Notes: generated from the sequence alone by a model not told the origin. A DNA stretch of 7,559 nucleotides from an uncultured Granulosicoccaceae bacterium (GCA_937951695.1 CALFBL010000315.1:1-7559), one strand, 5' to 3'. Shown: positions 1-6,963, counted from the first letter of the stretch. Numbers and translations: made by a program.

Positions 1-776
1 CACTGCGCGATATGGTGCAAAATCATCTGTTGCAGCTGCTGGTGATACTGGCGATGGAACCTCCTGTCAGTATTCACCCTGACGCAGTGCGCGATGAAAA
101 AATCAAGGTGCTGCGCGCCCTGAAACCTCTGGTTGGCGCAGACGCGATAGAGAATACAGTGCGCGGCCAATACAAAGGTGGTGCCTACGCTTCGGGCAAA
201 GTGTCAGGTTACTTGGAAAACCAGGACATCCCCAACGACAGCACTACGGAGACGTTCGTCGCCATCAAGGCCGAAATTGGCAGCTGGCGTTGGGAGGGTG
301 TGCCGTTTTATTTAAGAACCGGCAAACGCATGGAAGGCAAGCACACCGAGATCATTGTGAACTTTAAAAAAGTACCGCATTCGATTTTCGAAACGGACAG
401 TGGCCTTGCACAACCCAACCAATTGATCATTCGCTTGCAGCCCGAAGAGAAGATTCGCATGCGGGTGAACGTCAAAGCCTGGGGCGATGAAATTACCTTG
501 AAGCCGGTGCATTTGAATTTGGACTTTAACGACGTCTTTCAAAAACGTCGCATGATCGCTTACGAGCGTTTAATCATCGATGCGCTGCGCGGCAACCCCG
601 TATTGTTTATGCGTCGTGACGAAGTCTCCGCTGCCTGGGCGTGGGTCGATCCGATTCAGAAAGCCTGGACTAAGCACCAGTACGCGCCTAAGTCCTACAC
701 TGCAGGCAGCATGGGTCCGTCGGCCTCAAGCAGCTTAATCAGCCGCGATGGATTTCGTTGGTATGAGGAAGCCTAA
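1..776 (+). CDS. zwf: Glucose-6-phosphate 1-dehydrogenase, C-terminal part (5' end outside window)
   Basis: This enzyme oxidises glucose-6-phosphate to 6-phosphogluconolactone with NAD(P)+ in the cytoplasm, the first step of the oxidative pentose phosphate and Entner-Doudoroff routes. The frame is open from base 3 and begins LRDMVQNHLLQLL, a well-known internal Zwf block, so the real start lies upstream. About 257 codons are present, roughly the C-terminal half of a family of about 490 residues. Further Zwf blocks are YLRTGKRMEGKHTEI, NQLIIRLQPEEKIRMRV and AYERLIIDALRGNPVLFMRRDEV, then the WAWVDPIQKAW motif near the end. The NAD(P)-binding domain and the catalytic Asp-His block are not in the window. 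The reading frame is intact to TAA at 774-776. The pgl start codon follows one base later, so the two genes are almost certainly one operon. Identity is very secure. Control by HexR is likely from the neighbourhood, but the zwf promoter is outside the window. Confidence 0.97.
   Translation, partial: LRDMVQNHLLQLLVILAMEPPVSIHPDAVRDEKIKVLRALKPLVGADAIENTVRGQYKGGAYASGKVSGYLENQDIPNDSTTETFVAIKAEIGSWRWEGVPFYLRTGKRMEGKHTEIIVNFKKVPHSIFETDSGLAQPNQLIIRLQPEEKIRMRVNVKAWGDEITLKPVHLNLDFNDVFQKRRMIAYERLIIDALRGNPVLFMRRDEVSAAWAWVDPIQKAWTKHQYAPKSYTAGSMGPSASSSLISRDGFRWYEEA
765..769 (+). promoter_or_regulatory. Ribosome binding site of pgl
   Basis: GAGGA (GAGGAA if extended to 770) lies inside the last zwf codons, eight bases before a GTG at 778. 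It decides the pgl start. The in-frame ATG at 763 sits on top of this motif, and the ATG at 748 would add zwf-overlapping residues unlike the family. Its position inside zwf suggests translational coupling of the two genes. Confidence 0.7.
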
Positions 777-777
777 G

Positions 778-1485
778 GTGACAACTCTTAAAACGCCTCC
801 CATGGTGCAAATTGAATCCACGGTCGAGTTAGCAGAAGCGCTGGCGGTGCAGATCGCTGGCATTCTTGGGCAAGCCATTCAATCAACCGGTGTCGCCTCT
901 TTGGTGGTGTCTGGTGGCAGTACGCCCAAACCGTTATTCGAAGCGCTTCGGGGCCAACCGCTGGAATGGGACAAGGTCACCGTAACGTTGGCTGATGAAC
1001 GTTGGGTGCCAGAAGACAGCCCCGACAGTAACGCAGCTTTTGTGAAAAATACGTTGCTACAAGAGCGCGCTGCCACAGCCCAATTCGTCAGTTTGTACGA
1101 AGCTGGCAAGGCGCCGCACGAGGGCGTGGCCGATGTGGATCGACGCATCAAGGCTGTGGCTACGCCGTTTAGTGTGGTGGTGCTGGGCATGGGAGGAGAC
1201 GGGCATACCGCATCGCTATTTCCTGGCGCCCCCGGCACGCAAGCAGCGCTGGAGGAGAGTGAAGCGATGGTGTGCATCGTCGAGCCTCAGAGCGTTCCTC
1301 AGACCCGGATCACGCTAACGCTGGCTGCGCTTATGAACACAGAATGTCAGTTGCTGCATATCACAGGTACAGAAAAGCGAGCCTTGGTGGACGAGGTGTT
1401 GGCCGATCCGGCCGCATCCCCGTATCCCATCGCCCAGTTTTTGCGTGCCGACAATCCGCGGATCTCGGTGTACTCCACGCACTAG
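778..1485 (+). CDS. pgl: 6-phosphogluconolactonase (DevB/Pgl type)
   Basis: Pgl hydrolyses 6-phosphogluconolactone made by Zwf to 6-phosphogluconate in the cytoplasm. From the GTG start the product is 235 residues, normal for the DevB-type family (glucosamine-6-phosphate isomerase/6-phosphogluconolactonase fold). Visible family blocks are LVVSGGSTPKPLFEAL (about residues 42-57, phosphate-binding loop), LADERWVPEDSPDSN (71-85) and LGMGGDGHTASLFPG (136-150), which carries the conserved catalytic-site His. GTG at 778 is preferred because GAGGA lies eight bases upstream and the start comes directly after the zwf stop codon. ATGs at 748 and 763 are also in frame but would overlap zwf and the ribosome binding site. 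The gene sits in a zwf-pgl operon, an arrangement common in Gammaproteobacteria that use the Entner-Doudoroff pathway. The frame is intact and the identity is secure; only the start is a judgement. Confidence 0.95.
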   Translation: MTTLKTPPMVQIESTVELAEALAVQIAGILGQAIQSTGVASLVVSGGSTPKPLFEALRGQPLEWDKVTVTLADERWVPEDSPDSNAAFVKNTLLQERAATAQFVSLYEAGKAPHEGVADVDRRIKAVATPFSVVVLGMGGDGHTASLFPGAPGTQAALEESEAMVCIVEPQSVPQTRITLTLAALMNTECQLLHITGTEKRALVDEVLADPAASPYPIAQFLRADNPRISVYSTH

Positions 1486-1494
1486 TGTTTTGAC

Positions 1495-1500
1495 TATAAT
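1495..1500 (+). promoter_or_regulatory. Candidate -10 element of a hexR promoter
   Basis: TATAAT, a perfect sigma-70 -10 hexamer in the context GACTATAAT, lies in the 49-base gap between pgl and hexR, 35 bases before the hexR ATG. No good -35 hexamer is found 16-18 bases upstream, where the sequence is the end of pgl. Either the promoter is weak, or it needs an activator, or hexR is also read through from zwf-pgl. The box sits within an imperfect dyad, TGACTATAATCA (1491-1502). Confidence 0.45.
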
Positions 1501-1534
1501 CACACCATCTTCGACCACGCCCGGCTAGAGCTTC

Positions 1535-2377
1535 ATGCTTGCGAAAATACGCTCTGCCCGAGATGGGCTGAGAAAGTCTGAACAAAAAGTGGCTGATGTG
1601 ATTCTTGAGGATCCTGATTCCAGCGTGCTGTCCTCAATTCAATCGATTGCCGCCAAGTCGTCGGTCAGTGAGCCAACGGTCATTCGGTTTTGTCGAGCGC
1701 TGGATTGCGTCGGCTTCCAGCAGTTTAAGCTGCGATTGGCGCAAGATCTTGCCAGTCGCGGTACCTTCTTTTACAAGGATGTGACGGCTGAGGATTCCAG
1801 TAAGGAGTTGGCCAACAAGATTATTGACGGTACCGTTGCGTCGATGGTTCAAATGAAAAATCAGTTCAATGATTTGGCGCTCGACAACGCTATCCGTCTG
1901 TTCGATGAATGTGAGCGCATTGAGTTTCATGGCTCGGGTGGCTCGGCCATCGTCGCCGATGACGCCCAGCTAAAATTCTTCCGGTTGGGCAAACCCGCCA
2001 TTGCGTACAACGACCCACACATTCAGCAAGCCGCTGCGGCGCTGTACAACGAAAAAACCTTAATGGTGGCGATCTCGCATTCAGGCCGTAGCAGTGACAT
2101 ATTGACAGCGGTGAATATTGCGAAAAAAGTGCGGGCGAAAGTGTTGTCGGTGACCGCCACAAAGTCCCCTTTGGCAGACGCCAGCGATGTGCACTTGTCG
2201 GTGGATCTCATCGAGGACAGCGACATCTTCTCGCCCGTGAAGTCTCGCATCGGACAGATGCTGGTATTGGATATTCTCGCAGTGGGAATTGCTGTGCGGG
2301 GCGGCGATGATATGCTTCAACAGCTCGCCCGTGCCAAGCGAGCTATTGATTCGCGCTTTATTAAATCCAAGCCCTGA
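1535..2377 (+). CDS. hexR: HexR-type transcriptional regulator (RpiR family, HTH plus SIS domains)
   Basis: HexR represses glucose-catabolism genes (zwf, edd, gap, pyk and others depending on the species) and releases DNA when it binds the Entner-Doudoroff intermediate KDPG. The product is 280 residues, close to known HexR proteins (about 285-290). The N-terminal helix-turn-helix of the RpiR type spans about residues 1-77 and includes SIAAKSSVSEPTVIRFCRAL. A sugar-isomerase (SIS) domain covers about 120-255, with FHGSGGSAIVADDAQLKFFRL (from 131) and ISHSGRSSDI (from 180). S137 and S181 appear to match the two serines implicated in KDPG binding in Pseudomonas putida HexR (S140 and S184, the same offset of three). 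The start MLAKIRSARDGLRKSEQKVAD fits family N-termini, although only a weak TAGAG precedes it. It lies downstream of zwf-pgl on the same strand. A matching operator is found upstream of pyk at 5303-5317, which strengthens the assignment beyond generic RpiR. Confidence 0.93.
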   Translation: MLAKIRSARDGLRKSEQKVADVILEDPDSSVLSSIQSIAAKSSVSEPTVIRFCRALDCVGFQQFKLRLAQDLASRGTFFYKDVTAEDSSKELANKIIDGTVASMVQMKNQFNDLALDNAIRLFDECERIEFHGSGGSAIVADDAQLKFFRLGKPAIAYNDPHIQQAAAALYNEKTLMVAISHSGRSSDILTAVNIAKKVRAKVLSVTATKSPLADASDVHLSVDLIEDSDIFSPVKSRIGQMLVLDILAVGIAVRGGDDMLQQLARAKRAIDSRFIKSKP

Positions 2378-2396
2378 AAACCACCCGCATGTCGTT

Positions 2397-3851
2397 CTAG
2401 TTAACGGTGCTGGTCTCGCCAAACGGCCCGACCGTGGTGCGGTCGATCAAGATTCTAGTGCGAGCAAATATGACGTCACTCGCAATTCGCATCCGCGAAA
2501 CCCCCGAACTGTCCACATCGACGCTGAGCGGGTCGCTGAAGTTCTCATCGGTTGCGATCTGGATTTCAAAGCCGGACGTGTTCTGTGGGGCGCCAACAAC
2601 CTCAATGAGATAGTCGCCACTGTCTCTGCTGATAGACGTCTCGACCGCTGGTAGAGCATCATCGATAGCGGCGATGGTGATCGGGCTCTGAGCGGTGAAC
2701 CCCAGTAGGCCATTGGAATCAACCGCGCGAACCACCACGTTGTAATCACCGGCGGGAATCACCTCATTCAACAAAAACAGATCGCTCGTTACCCGCTCGT
2801 CGCTGGCGATACCCACACCATTTGGCGAGGCGGCAATCTGCACTGTGTATTCCGGAGTATCGGTAAGTCCGAACCAGCGTAAAGAATCCCCTAGCGCTAT
2901 GCGCGGTGGGACAAACCGAAACACCGGCGCGGGCAACAAGTCGATGGGCTGGCCTAACGAGCCGCCGGGTGCGGTAACCGAGCCAAAACCTAAATCCAAA
3001 GATAACCGCGCATCCGAGTTAGCGGCGGCGAGCTCTACATTGCCTTCAGTGACCCCAATTCGTAAGCCAGTGTCATCAGCGTCAACATCAAACCTTGTCC
3101 CGCGAACTGCAGCTGATGCGTACGGGGTGGTGACCCTGAAGTCGGTCTGTTGTGACCCGTCGCGGCGCACATCGCTGGTTAGTGCTCCTTTGTCAGCAGC
3201 CATTTCAATCACACACAGTTCATCGCCGGTTTGGCAGTGCAAAGCGACGAGTCTGGCAATGGTGTTCGGTTGTAAATTGATCAGGGTGCCGGTGGAGAAT
3301 ACTAGGCTGGCATAGCCTGTGGTTCCGGTCTCAACTCGATCATTCAACCGCACCTCGTCATCAATTTCAAGAGAGTCGCCATTTAATGTCACGTCCCCTT
3401 TAGCAAAGATGACGGTGGCGAATTCGTTCCGCACGGGCAGTGTGACCGGTACTTGCAACGTGTCACCGGGTCGAAGAATTTTGCTGAGTGTCAGTCCGTT
3501 AGCGGTTGCCAATCTGACAGCCTCGCTCGCACTGCCCATTTCCCGCAGCGCGATGTGCGACAGCGTGTCACCAGGAAGAATGGTTATTTCACGCGTGACA
3601 GTCTGCGTCTCAGGGGCGTCAGCCGAATCTTGGGCTTGGCCAATCGATGCCAACGGGCCGCTCAGACATAGCGTGACGATCAGCCCACCAGCCGCGCGTT
3701 TCAACAAACACACTGGCCCACCGCTTCGGCGATCACAGCGGGGCGAACTGGGCAGTCTAAGCAGACCGGCCATCCCAGTTTCGATTCGCTTGTTCATCAA
3801 TGCAAGAGGTTCGCTAAATTGTGATGTCGTCGTGTGTATTCTCACTTCCAT
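2397..3851 (-). CDS. Predicted exported LysM and FecR domain protein
   Basis: The specific function is unknown; a cell-envelope protein is likely. From the first ATG (3851) the frame has 484 codons. A signal-peptide-like segment, LLKRAAGGLIVTLCLSGPLA, covers residues 49-68, with likely cleavage near IGQA-QD. A LysM (peptidoglycan-binding) module spans about 86-135 (ITILPGDTLSHIALREMG, LRPGDTLQVP). A FecR domain spans about 148-275, with a Cys pair (C206, C213) and TPYASAAVRGTRFDV. Two fibronectin-III-like repeats follow (about 310-393 and 402-480; YTVQIAAS matches FEIQIATD). It lacks FecR's usual membrane anchor and has no nearby sigma factor or TonB receptor, so iron signalling is not implied. 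The start is uncertain. ATG 3851 has AAAGG six bases upstream but overlaps pyk by 38 bases and gives a long pre-signal stretch. ATG 3797, ATG 3773 or GTG 3713 are alternatives, and GTG 3713 gives the most normal signal peptide (MCLLKRAAGG). The gene converges on hexR with a 19-base gap. Confidence 0.85.
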   Translation of the reverse strand: MEVRIHTTTSQFSEPLALMNKRIETGMAGLLRLPSSPRCDRRSGGPVCLLKRAAGGLIVTLCLSGPLASIGQAQDSADAPETQTVTREITILPGDTLSHIALREMGSASEAVRLATANGLTLSKILRPGDTLQVPVTLPVRNEFATVIFAKGDVTLNGDSLEIDDEVRLNDRVETGTTGYASLVFSTGTLINLQPNTIARLVALHCQTGDELCVIEMAADKGALTSDVRRDGSQQTDFRVTTPYASAAVRGTRFDVDADDTGLRIGVTEGNVELAAANSDARLSLDLGFGSVTAPGGSLGQPIDLLPAPVFRFVPPRIALGDSLRWFGLTDTPEYTVQIAASPNGVGIASDERVTSDLFLLNEVIPAGDYNVVVRAVDSNGLLGFTAQSPITIAAIDDALPAVETSISRDSGDYLIEVVGAPQNTSGFEIQIATDENFSDPLSVDVDSSGVSRMRIASDVIFARTRILIDRTTVGPFGETSTVN

Positions 3852-5271
3852 CCAGTACCTTTAATCGGGTCAACCTGAGCATATTAGTTGTACCAGTACG
3901 ACCGAAAGGCATTCCGGCCGTAATCGCGATAATCATCCCTAATTCCCCGAATCGTTCTCGCATTGTGATGTTGATCGCGTTCGAGACCATTTCGTCGACG
4001 TTCGTCATCTCATCTGAGAGCACCGCGTGTACTCCCCACACCAGCGCCAGACGGCGCGCCGTCTTTTTATGAGGCGTGCAACCGATCAGCGGTGCTTCCG
4101 GCCGCTCCCTGGCAGCGCGGAAGGCTGAAAAGCCAGATTCAGTATAAGTAAAAACCGCCGCAAGCGGCAAAACTCCTGCAATATGTGACAGCGAAGAGGT
4201 AATTGCGTCGGCGGCTGTGTCGCCAGGTGGAGGAGAAGCGGCGTTTATAACCCGCCGGTAGTAGGGGTCGCGCTCGACCTCAATAAGAATCCGATCCATC
4301 GCGGTGGCCGCTTCCACCGGAAATTCACCCGCAGCGGTTTCCGCTGATAGCATGACCGCGTCTGCACCGTCATAAGCCGCGGTGGCGACATCTGAGGATT
4401 CTGCACGCGTTGGCACCGGCGACTGAATCATGGATTCCAGCATTTGTGTGGCGACAATGACGGGCTTGCCGGCTGCGCGTGCCCGACGCAGTAGTTTCTT
4501 TTGCACCACGGGCACTTTTTCTTGCGGCATCTCGACGCCCAAGTCACCTCGAGCAACCATGATGCCATCGGACAAGTCAATGATGTCTGACAGGTGATTG
4601 ATGGCCGAGGGTTTCTCCATCTTGGCCATGATCGCCGCCTGGTCACCGACCAGCTCACGCAGTTCGGTCATGTCTTCGGGTCGCTGTACAAAGGATATAG
4701 CCACCCAATCCACACCGAGGCTGAGCGCGTAGTCAAGATCAATCCGATCTTTCTCGGTCAATGGGGAGATTGGCAGATAGAGATCGGGCACATTGACGCC
4801 CTTGTGGTTACTGATGACACCAGCAACCTGTACCTCGGTGACGGCAAAGTCTTTGCCGTGAGAGGTCACTCTCAAGCGAATCTTGCCGTCATTCACCAAA
4901 AGGTCCGCACCGTCCTCGACAGCGGCGAAAATCTCCGGATGAGGTAACTGCACGCGCTCGCTGGTGCCCAGCTCATCGTTCATGTCAAGCCTGAAGCTTT
5001 GACCCACTTCCAATTGCTCCTGACCGTTAGCAAAATCGCCAACGCGCAGTTTCGGGCCTTGTAAATCGGCGAGTATGCCAATCGGTCGACCCCGTTCATC
5101 TTCCACCTCACGGATAAACTGGTGCACGATGGCGTGATCGTGGTGAGTACCGTGGCTGAAGTTCAGTCGAAATACATCAATGCCGGCATCGAACAGCTTC
5201 CCAATGTCCGCTTTCGAATTACTGGAAGGTCCAATGGTGGCGACAATTTTTGCGTCGCGGCGGCGTCTCAT
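3814..5271 (-). CDS. pyk: Pyruvate kinase (PykA-like, Lys-type K+-independent signature)
   Basis: Pyruvate kinase converts phosphoenolpyruvate and ADP to pyruvate and ATP in the cytoplasm. The product is 485 residues, close to E. coli PykA (480). Visible motifs are KIVATIGPSS (8-17), FRLNFSHG (34-41, ligand and metal-loop residues R35, N37, S39), ADLQGPKLRVG (68-78), IMAKMEKPSAI (214-224, catalytic K217 and metal ligand E219), MVARGDLGVEMP (238-249, D243) and ATQMLESMI (274-282). The C-terminal domain runs from about 355 to the end. The stretch D69-L70-Q71-G-P-K74-L-R-V77 has Leu, Gln, Lys and Val where K+-dependent enzymes have Thr, Lys, Glu and Thr. It therefore belongs to the class known to work without K+. 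KMEKP is a variant of the usual K[ILV]E signature. A HexR operator lies 32-46 bases upstream of the start, so regulation by the HexR encoded nearby is likely. Only a weak GAGAG precedes the ATG. Confidence 0.97.
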   Translation of the reverse strand: MRRRRDAKIVATIGPSSNSKADIGKLFDAGIDVFRLNFSHGTHHDHAIVHQFIREVEDERGRPIGILADLQGPKLRVGDFANGQEQLEVGQSFRLDMNDELGTSERVQLPHPEIFAAVEDGADLLVNDGKIRLRVTSHGKDFAVTEVQVAGVISNHKGVNVPDLYLPISPLTEKDRIDLDYALSLGVDWVAISFVQRPEDMTELRELVGDQAAIMAKMEKPSAINHLSDIIDLSDGIMVARGDLGVEMPQEKVPVVQKKLLRRARAAGKPVIVATQMLESMIQSPVPTRAESSDVATAAYDGADAVMLSAETAAGEFPVEAATAMDRILIEVERDPYYRRVINAASPPPGDTAADAITSSLSHIAGVLPLAAVFTYTESGFSAFRAARERPEAPLIGCTPHKKTARRLALVWGVHAVLSDEMTNVDEMVSNAINITMRERFGELGMIIAITAGMPFGRTGTTNMLRLTRLKVLDGSENTHDDITI

Positions 5272-5302
5272 TTGGGGGTTACTCTCGTCGGGGCGAAATT
5301 TC

Positions 5303-5317
5303 TGTAGTTAAACTACA
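5303..5317. promoter_or_regulatory. HexR operator upstream of pyk
   Basis: TGTAGTTAAACTACA is a perfect palindrome: seven-base arms around a central base. It fits the gammaproteobacterial HexR consensus as I recall it (TGTARTWWWAYTACA) at every position. It lies 32-46 bases upstream of the pyk ATG and about 147 bases upstream of the glcD start. If the TATACT at 5330-5335 is the pyk -10 box, the operator falls just downstream of the transcription start, a position that suits repression by blocking polymerase. The HexR gene is 3 kb away in the same window. Confidence 0.88.
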
Positions 5318-5329
5318 ACATTAGCGCAC

Positions 5330-5335
5330 AGTATA
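5330..5335 (-). promoter_or_regulatory. Candidate -10 element of the pyk promoter
   Basis: On the minus strand this reads TATACT, one mismatch from TATAAT. It lies 13 bases upstream of the HexR operator and about 60 bases upstream of the pyk ATG. Transcription would start near 5322-5323. The best -35 candidates 15-18 bases further up match TTGACA poorly (for example CGGTCA), so this is tentative. Confidence 0.4.
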
Positions 5336-5422
5336 ACGAAGAAATACCCCTGACCGCGACGGCGGCTCTGCTAAGTGATAATTCAAATCGGAAACCTCTT
5401 GCCATCCAAGCATCGCTGATGG

Positions 5423-5438
5423 CAGCGCAACAGCGCTG
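5423..5438. repeat. Short GC-rich inverted repeat upstream of glcD
   Basis: CAGCGC-AACA-GCGCTG forms a perfect 6-bp stem with a four-base loop, 25 bases before the glcD ATG. A second dyad lies beside it: GCCATC (5401-5406) pairs with GATGGC (5418-5423). There is no T-run, so it is not a standard terminator. It could be an operator for an unidentified glc regulator or a leader structure, or it could be chance. Confidence 0.3.
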
Positions 5439-5451
5439 GCCCCATCCACCG

Positions 5452-5457
5452 TACAAT
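5452..5457 (+). promoter_or_regulatory. Candidate -10 element directly before glcD
   Basis: TACAAT matches the sigma-70 -10 consensus at five of six positions and ends six bases before the ATG at 5464. Transcription would then start at or within a base or two of the start codon, giving a leaderless or nearly leaderless mRNA. No good -35 hexamer is seen at 17 bases. The absence of a Shine-Dalgarno sequence before 5464 is consistent with this idea but does not prove it. Confidence 0.3.
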
Positions 5458-5463
5458 AATGTC

Positions 5464-6963
5464 ATGAAGCAACACACACACCTGATCAAGCCCGTCGAGG
5501 CGCGCACCGACAAGCGGCAACGTTTTGCTGACGAGCTGCGTGCCATTCTCAGCCCAGACCAGGTACTGCAATCGGACGAAGATTTGCGGCCCTACGAATC
5601 AGACGGCCTGACGGTGTTTAAGGCAACCCCAATGGTGGTGGTATTGCCAGCCACGGTGGAAGAGGTGCAAGCGGTTATGAGATGGGCCTCAGAACGCAAA
5701 GTACCGGTCGTTGCCCGGGGCGCAGGCACGGGCCTATCCGGTGGGGCATTGCCGCACGAAGACGGTATCTTGCTTGGTCTGGCCAAGTTTAACGCCATTC
5801 TTGAGCTGAACCCCGAACACGGCTACGCCCGAGTGCAGCCGGGTGTTAGAAACCTTGCCATATCAGACGCTGCCAGGCCGCATGGCCTCTACTACGCACC
5901 GGATCCATCGTCGCAAATCGCCTGTACCATCGGTGGCAATGTGGCCGAGAACTCCGGTGGGGTGCACTGCCTGAAATACGGGCTCACCGTGCACAACGTC
6001 TTATCGGCCACGGTGGTCACTGTGGATGGAGAGTTATTGACGTTGGGATCTGCCGGGCTGGACAATGCTGGCTACGATCTCATGGCACTGCTGACAGGCT
6101 CTGAAGGCATGCTCGTGGTGATTGTTGAGGTGATGGTAAAACTGTTGCCGGTGCCGCCAGTCGCCAAATTGGTGATGGCAGCGTTCGACAGCGTCGAGTC
6201 GGCCGGCGATGCGGTCGGTAAAGTCATTGGCGAAGGCATCATTCCGGCTGGGCTTGAGTTGATGGACAACCCAGCGATACGCGCGGCGGAGAGTTTTGCT
6301 CAGTGCGATTACCCGGTCGATGCGGCCGCGGTTTTGCTGTGTGAACTGGACGGCACCGAAGCGGAAGTGAATGCACAGATAGGCCGTGTGTCGCAAGTGT
6401 TCAAAGCTTGTCACGCGTCGGCGTTGCACACGGCGCAATCGGAAGCAGAACGCTTGTTGTTGTGGAAGGGACGCAAATCAGCCTTTCCCGCGGTAGGTCG
6501 ATTGTCGCCGGATTACTACTGCATCGACGGCACCATTCCGCGACGCGAATTGTCTAAAGTACTGAAACGCATGGATGAGTTATCGACTGAGTACAACCTG
6601 CGTATCGCTAACGTGTTTCATGCTGGTGACGGCAATCTGCACCCATTGATATTGTACGATGCCAGCGTCGATGGCGAGGTTGAACGCACCGAACGGTTGG
6701 GCAGTGAAATTCTGCAACTGTGCGTTGAGGTCGGAGGCACCGTTACCGGGGAACACGGAGTGGGTGTCGAGAAGATTAATGAGATGTGCGTGCAGTTCGA
6801 TACCGCGACGCTGGAACAATTTCACACGCTGAAGGCGGCTTTCGATCCTGATGGTCTACTGAACCCGGGCAAGGTGGTGCCAACCTTACAACGCTGCGCT
6901 GAGTTTGGCGCCATGCACGTACATAAGGGCCAAGTACCGCACCCCGATATTGAACGGTTTTAA
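5464..6963 (+). CDS. glcD: Glycolate oxidase FAD-linked subunit GlcD
   Basis: GlcD is the flavin subunit of glycolate oxidase (GlcDEF), which oxidises glycolate to glyoxylate and passes electrons to the respiratory chain. From ATG 5464 the product has 499 residues, the same as E. coli GlcD. The FAD_binding_4 (PCMH-type) domain spans about residues 54-230, with VVARGAGTGLSGGALP (82-97) and IACTIGGNVAENSGGVHCLK (152-171), then TGSEGML (211-217). The FAD-oxidase C-terminal domain follows to about 474, with NVFHAGDGNLHPLILYD (383-399, metal/substrate His motif), GGTVTGEHGVGVEKI (424-438) and FDPDGLLNPGKVVP (460-473). An ATG at 5419 is in frame but adds 15 atypical residues, so 5464 is preferred. 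Neither start has a clear ribosome binding site. glcE follows after one base, so the two form an operon. D-lactate dehydrogenase is a related alternative, but the adjacent GlcE homologue favours glycolate. Confidence 0.93.
   Translation: MKQHTHLIKPVEARTDKRQRFADELRAILSPDQVLQSDEDLRPYESDGLTVFKATPMVVVLPATVEEVQAVMRWASERKVPVVARGAGTGLSGGALPHEDGILLGLAKFNAILELNPEHGYARVQPGVRNLAISDAARPHGLYYAPDPSSQIACTIGGNVAENSGGVHCLKYGLTVHNVLSATVVTVDGELLTLGSAGLDNAGYDLMALLTGSEGMLVVIVEVMVKLLPVPPVAKLVMAAFDSVESAGDAVGKVIGEGIIPAGLELMDNPAIRAAESFAQCDYPVDAAAVLLCELDGTEAEVNAQIGRVSQVFKACHASALHTAQSEAERLLLWKGRKSAFPAVGRLSPDYYCIDGTIPRRELSKVLKRMDELSTEYNLRIANVFHAGDGNLHPLILYDASVDGEVERTERLGSEILQLCVEVGGTVTGEHGVGVEKINEMCVQFDTATLEQFHTLKAAFDPDGLLNPGKVVPTLQRCAEFGAMHVHKGQVPHPDIERF

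Noticed and set aside
748..777. Upstream in-frame starts for pgl (ATG 748 and ATG 763)
   Set aside because: They would overlap zwf, and the second sits on the GAGGA ribosome binding site; GTG 778 has the proper spacing.
879..1277. 132-codon minus-strand frame opposite pgl
   Set aside because: It is a shadow of the pgl coding sequence with Ser/Ala/Pro-rich translation and no family blocks.
2378..2396. Possible bidirectional terminator between hexR and the LysM-FecR gene
   Set aside because: The 19-base gap has no stem-loop or T-run that would support a rho-independent terminator.
2397..3851. FecR iron-signalling anti-sigma factor
   Set aside because: The protein has LysM and FnIII-like modules, no FecR-type transmembrane anchor arrangement, and no adjacent sigma factor or TonB receptor gene.
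2845..3864. Long plus-strand open frames (156 and 181 codons) opposite the LysM-FecR gene
   Set aside because: They lie antisense to a gene with clear domains, show low-complexity Ser/Arg/Pro-rich composition, and contain no recognisable motif.
6034..6438. 134-codon minus-strand frame opposite glcD
   Set aside because: It lies entirely within glcD, whose conserved domains are unambiguous; the antisense product is Arg/His-rich and matches nothing I recognise.
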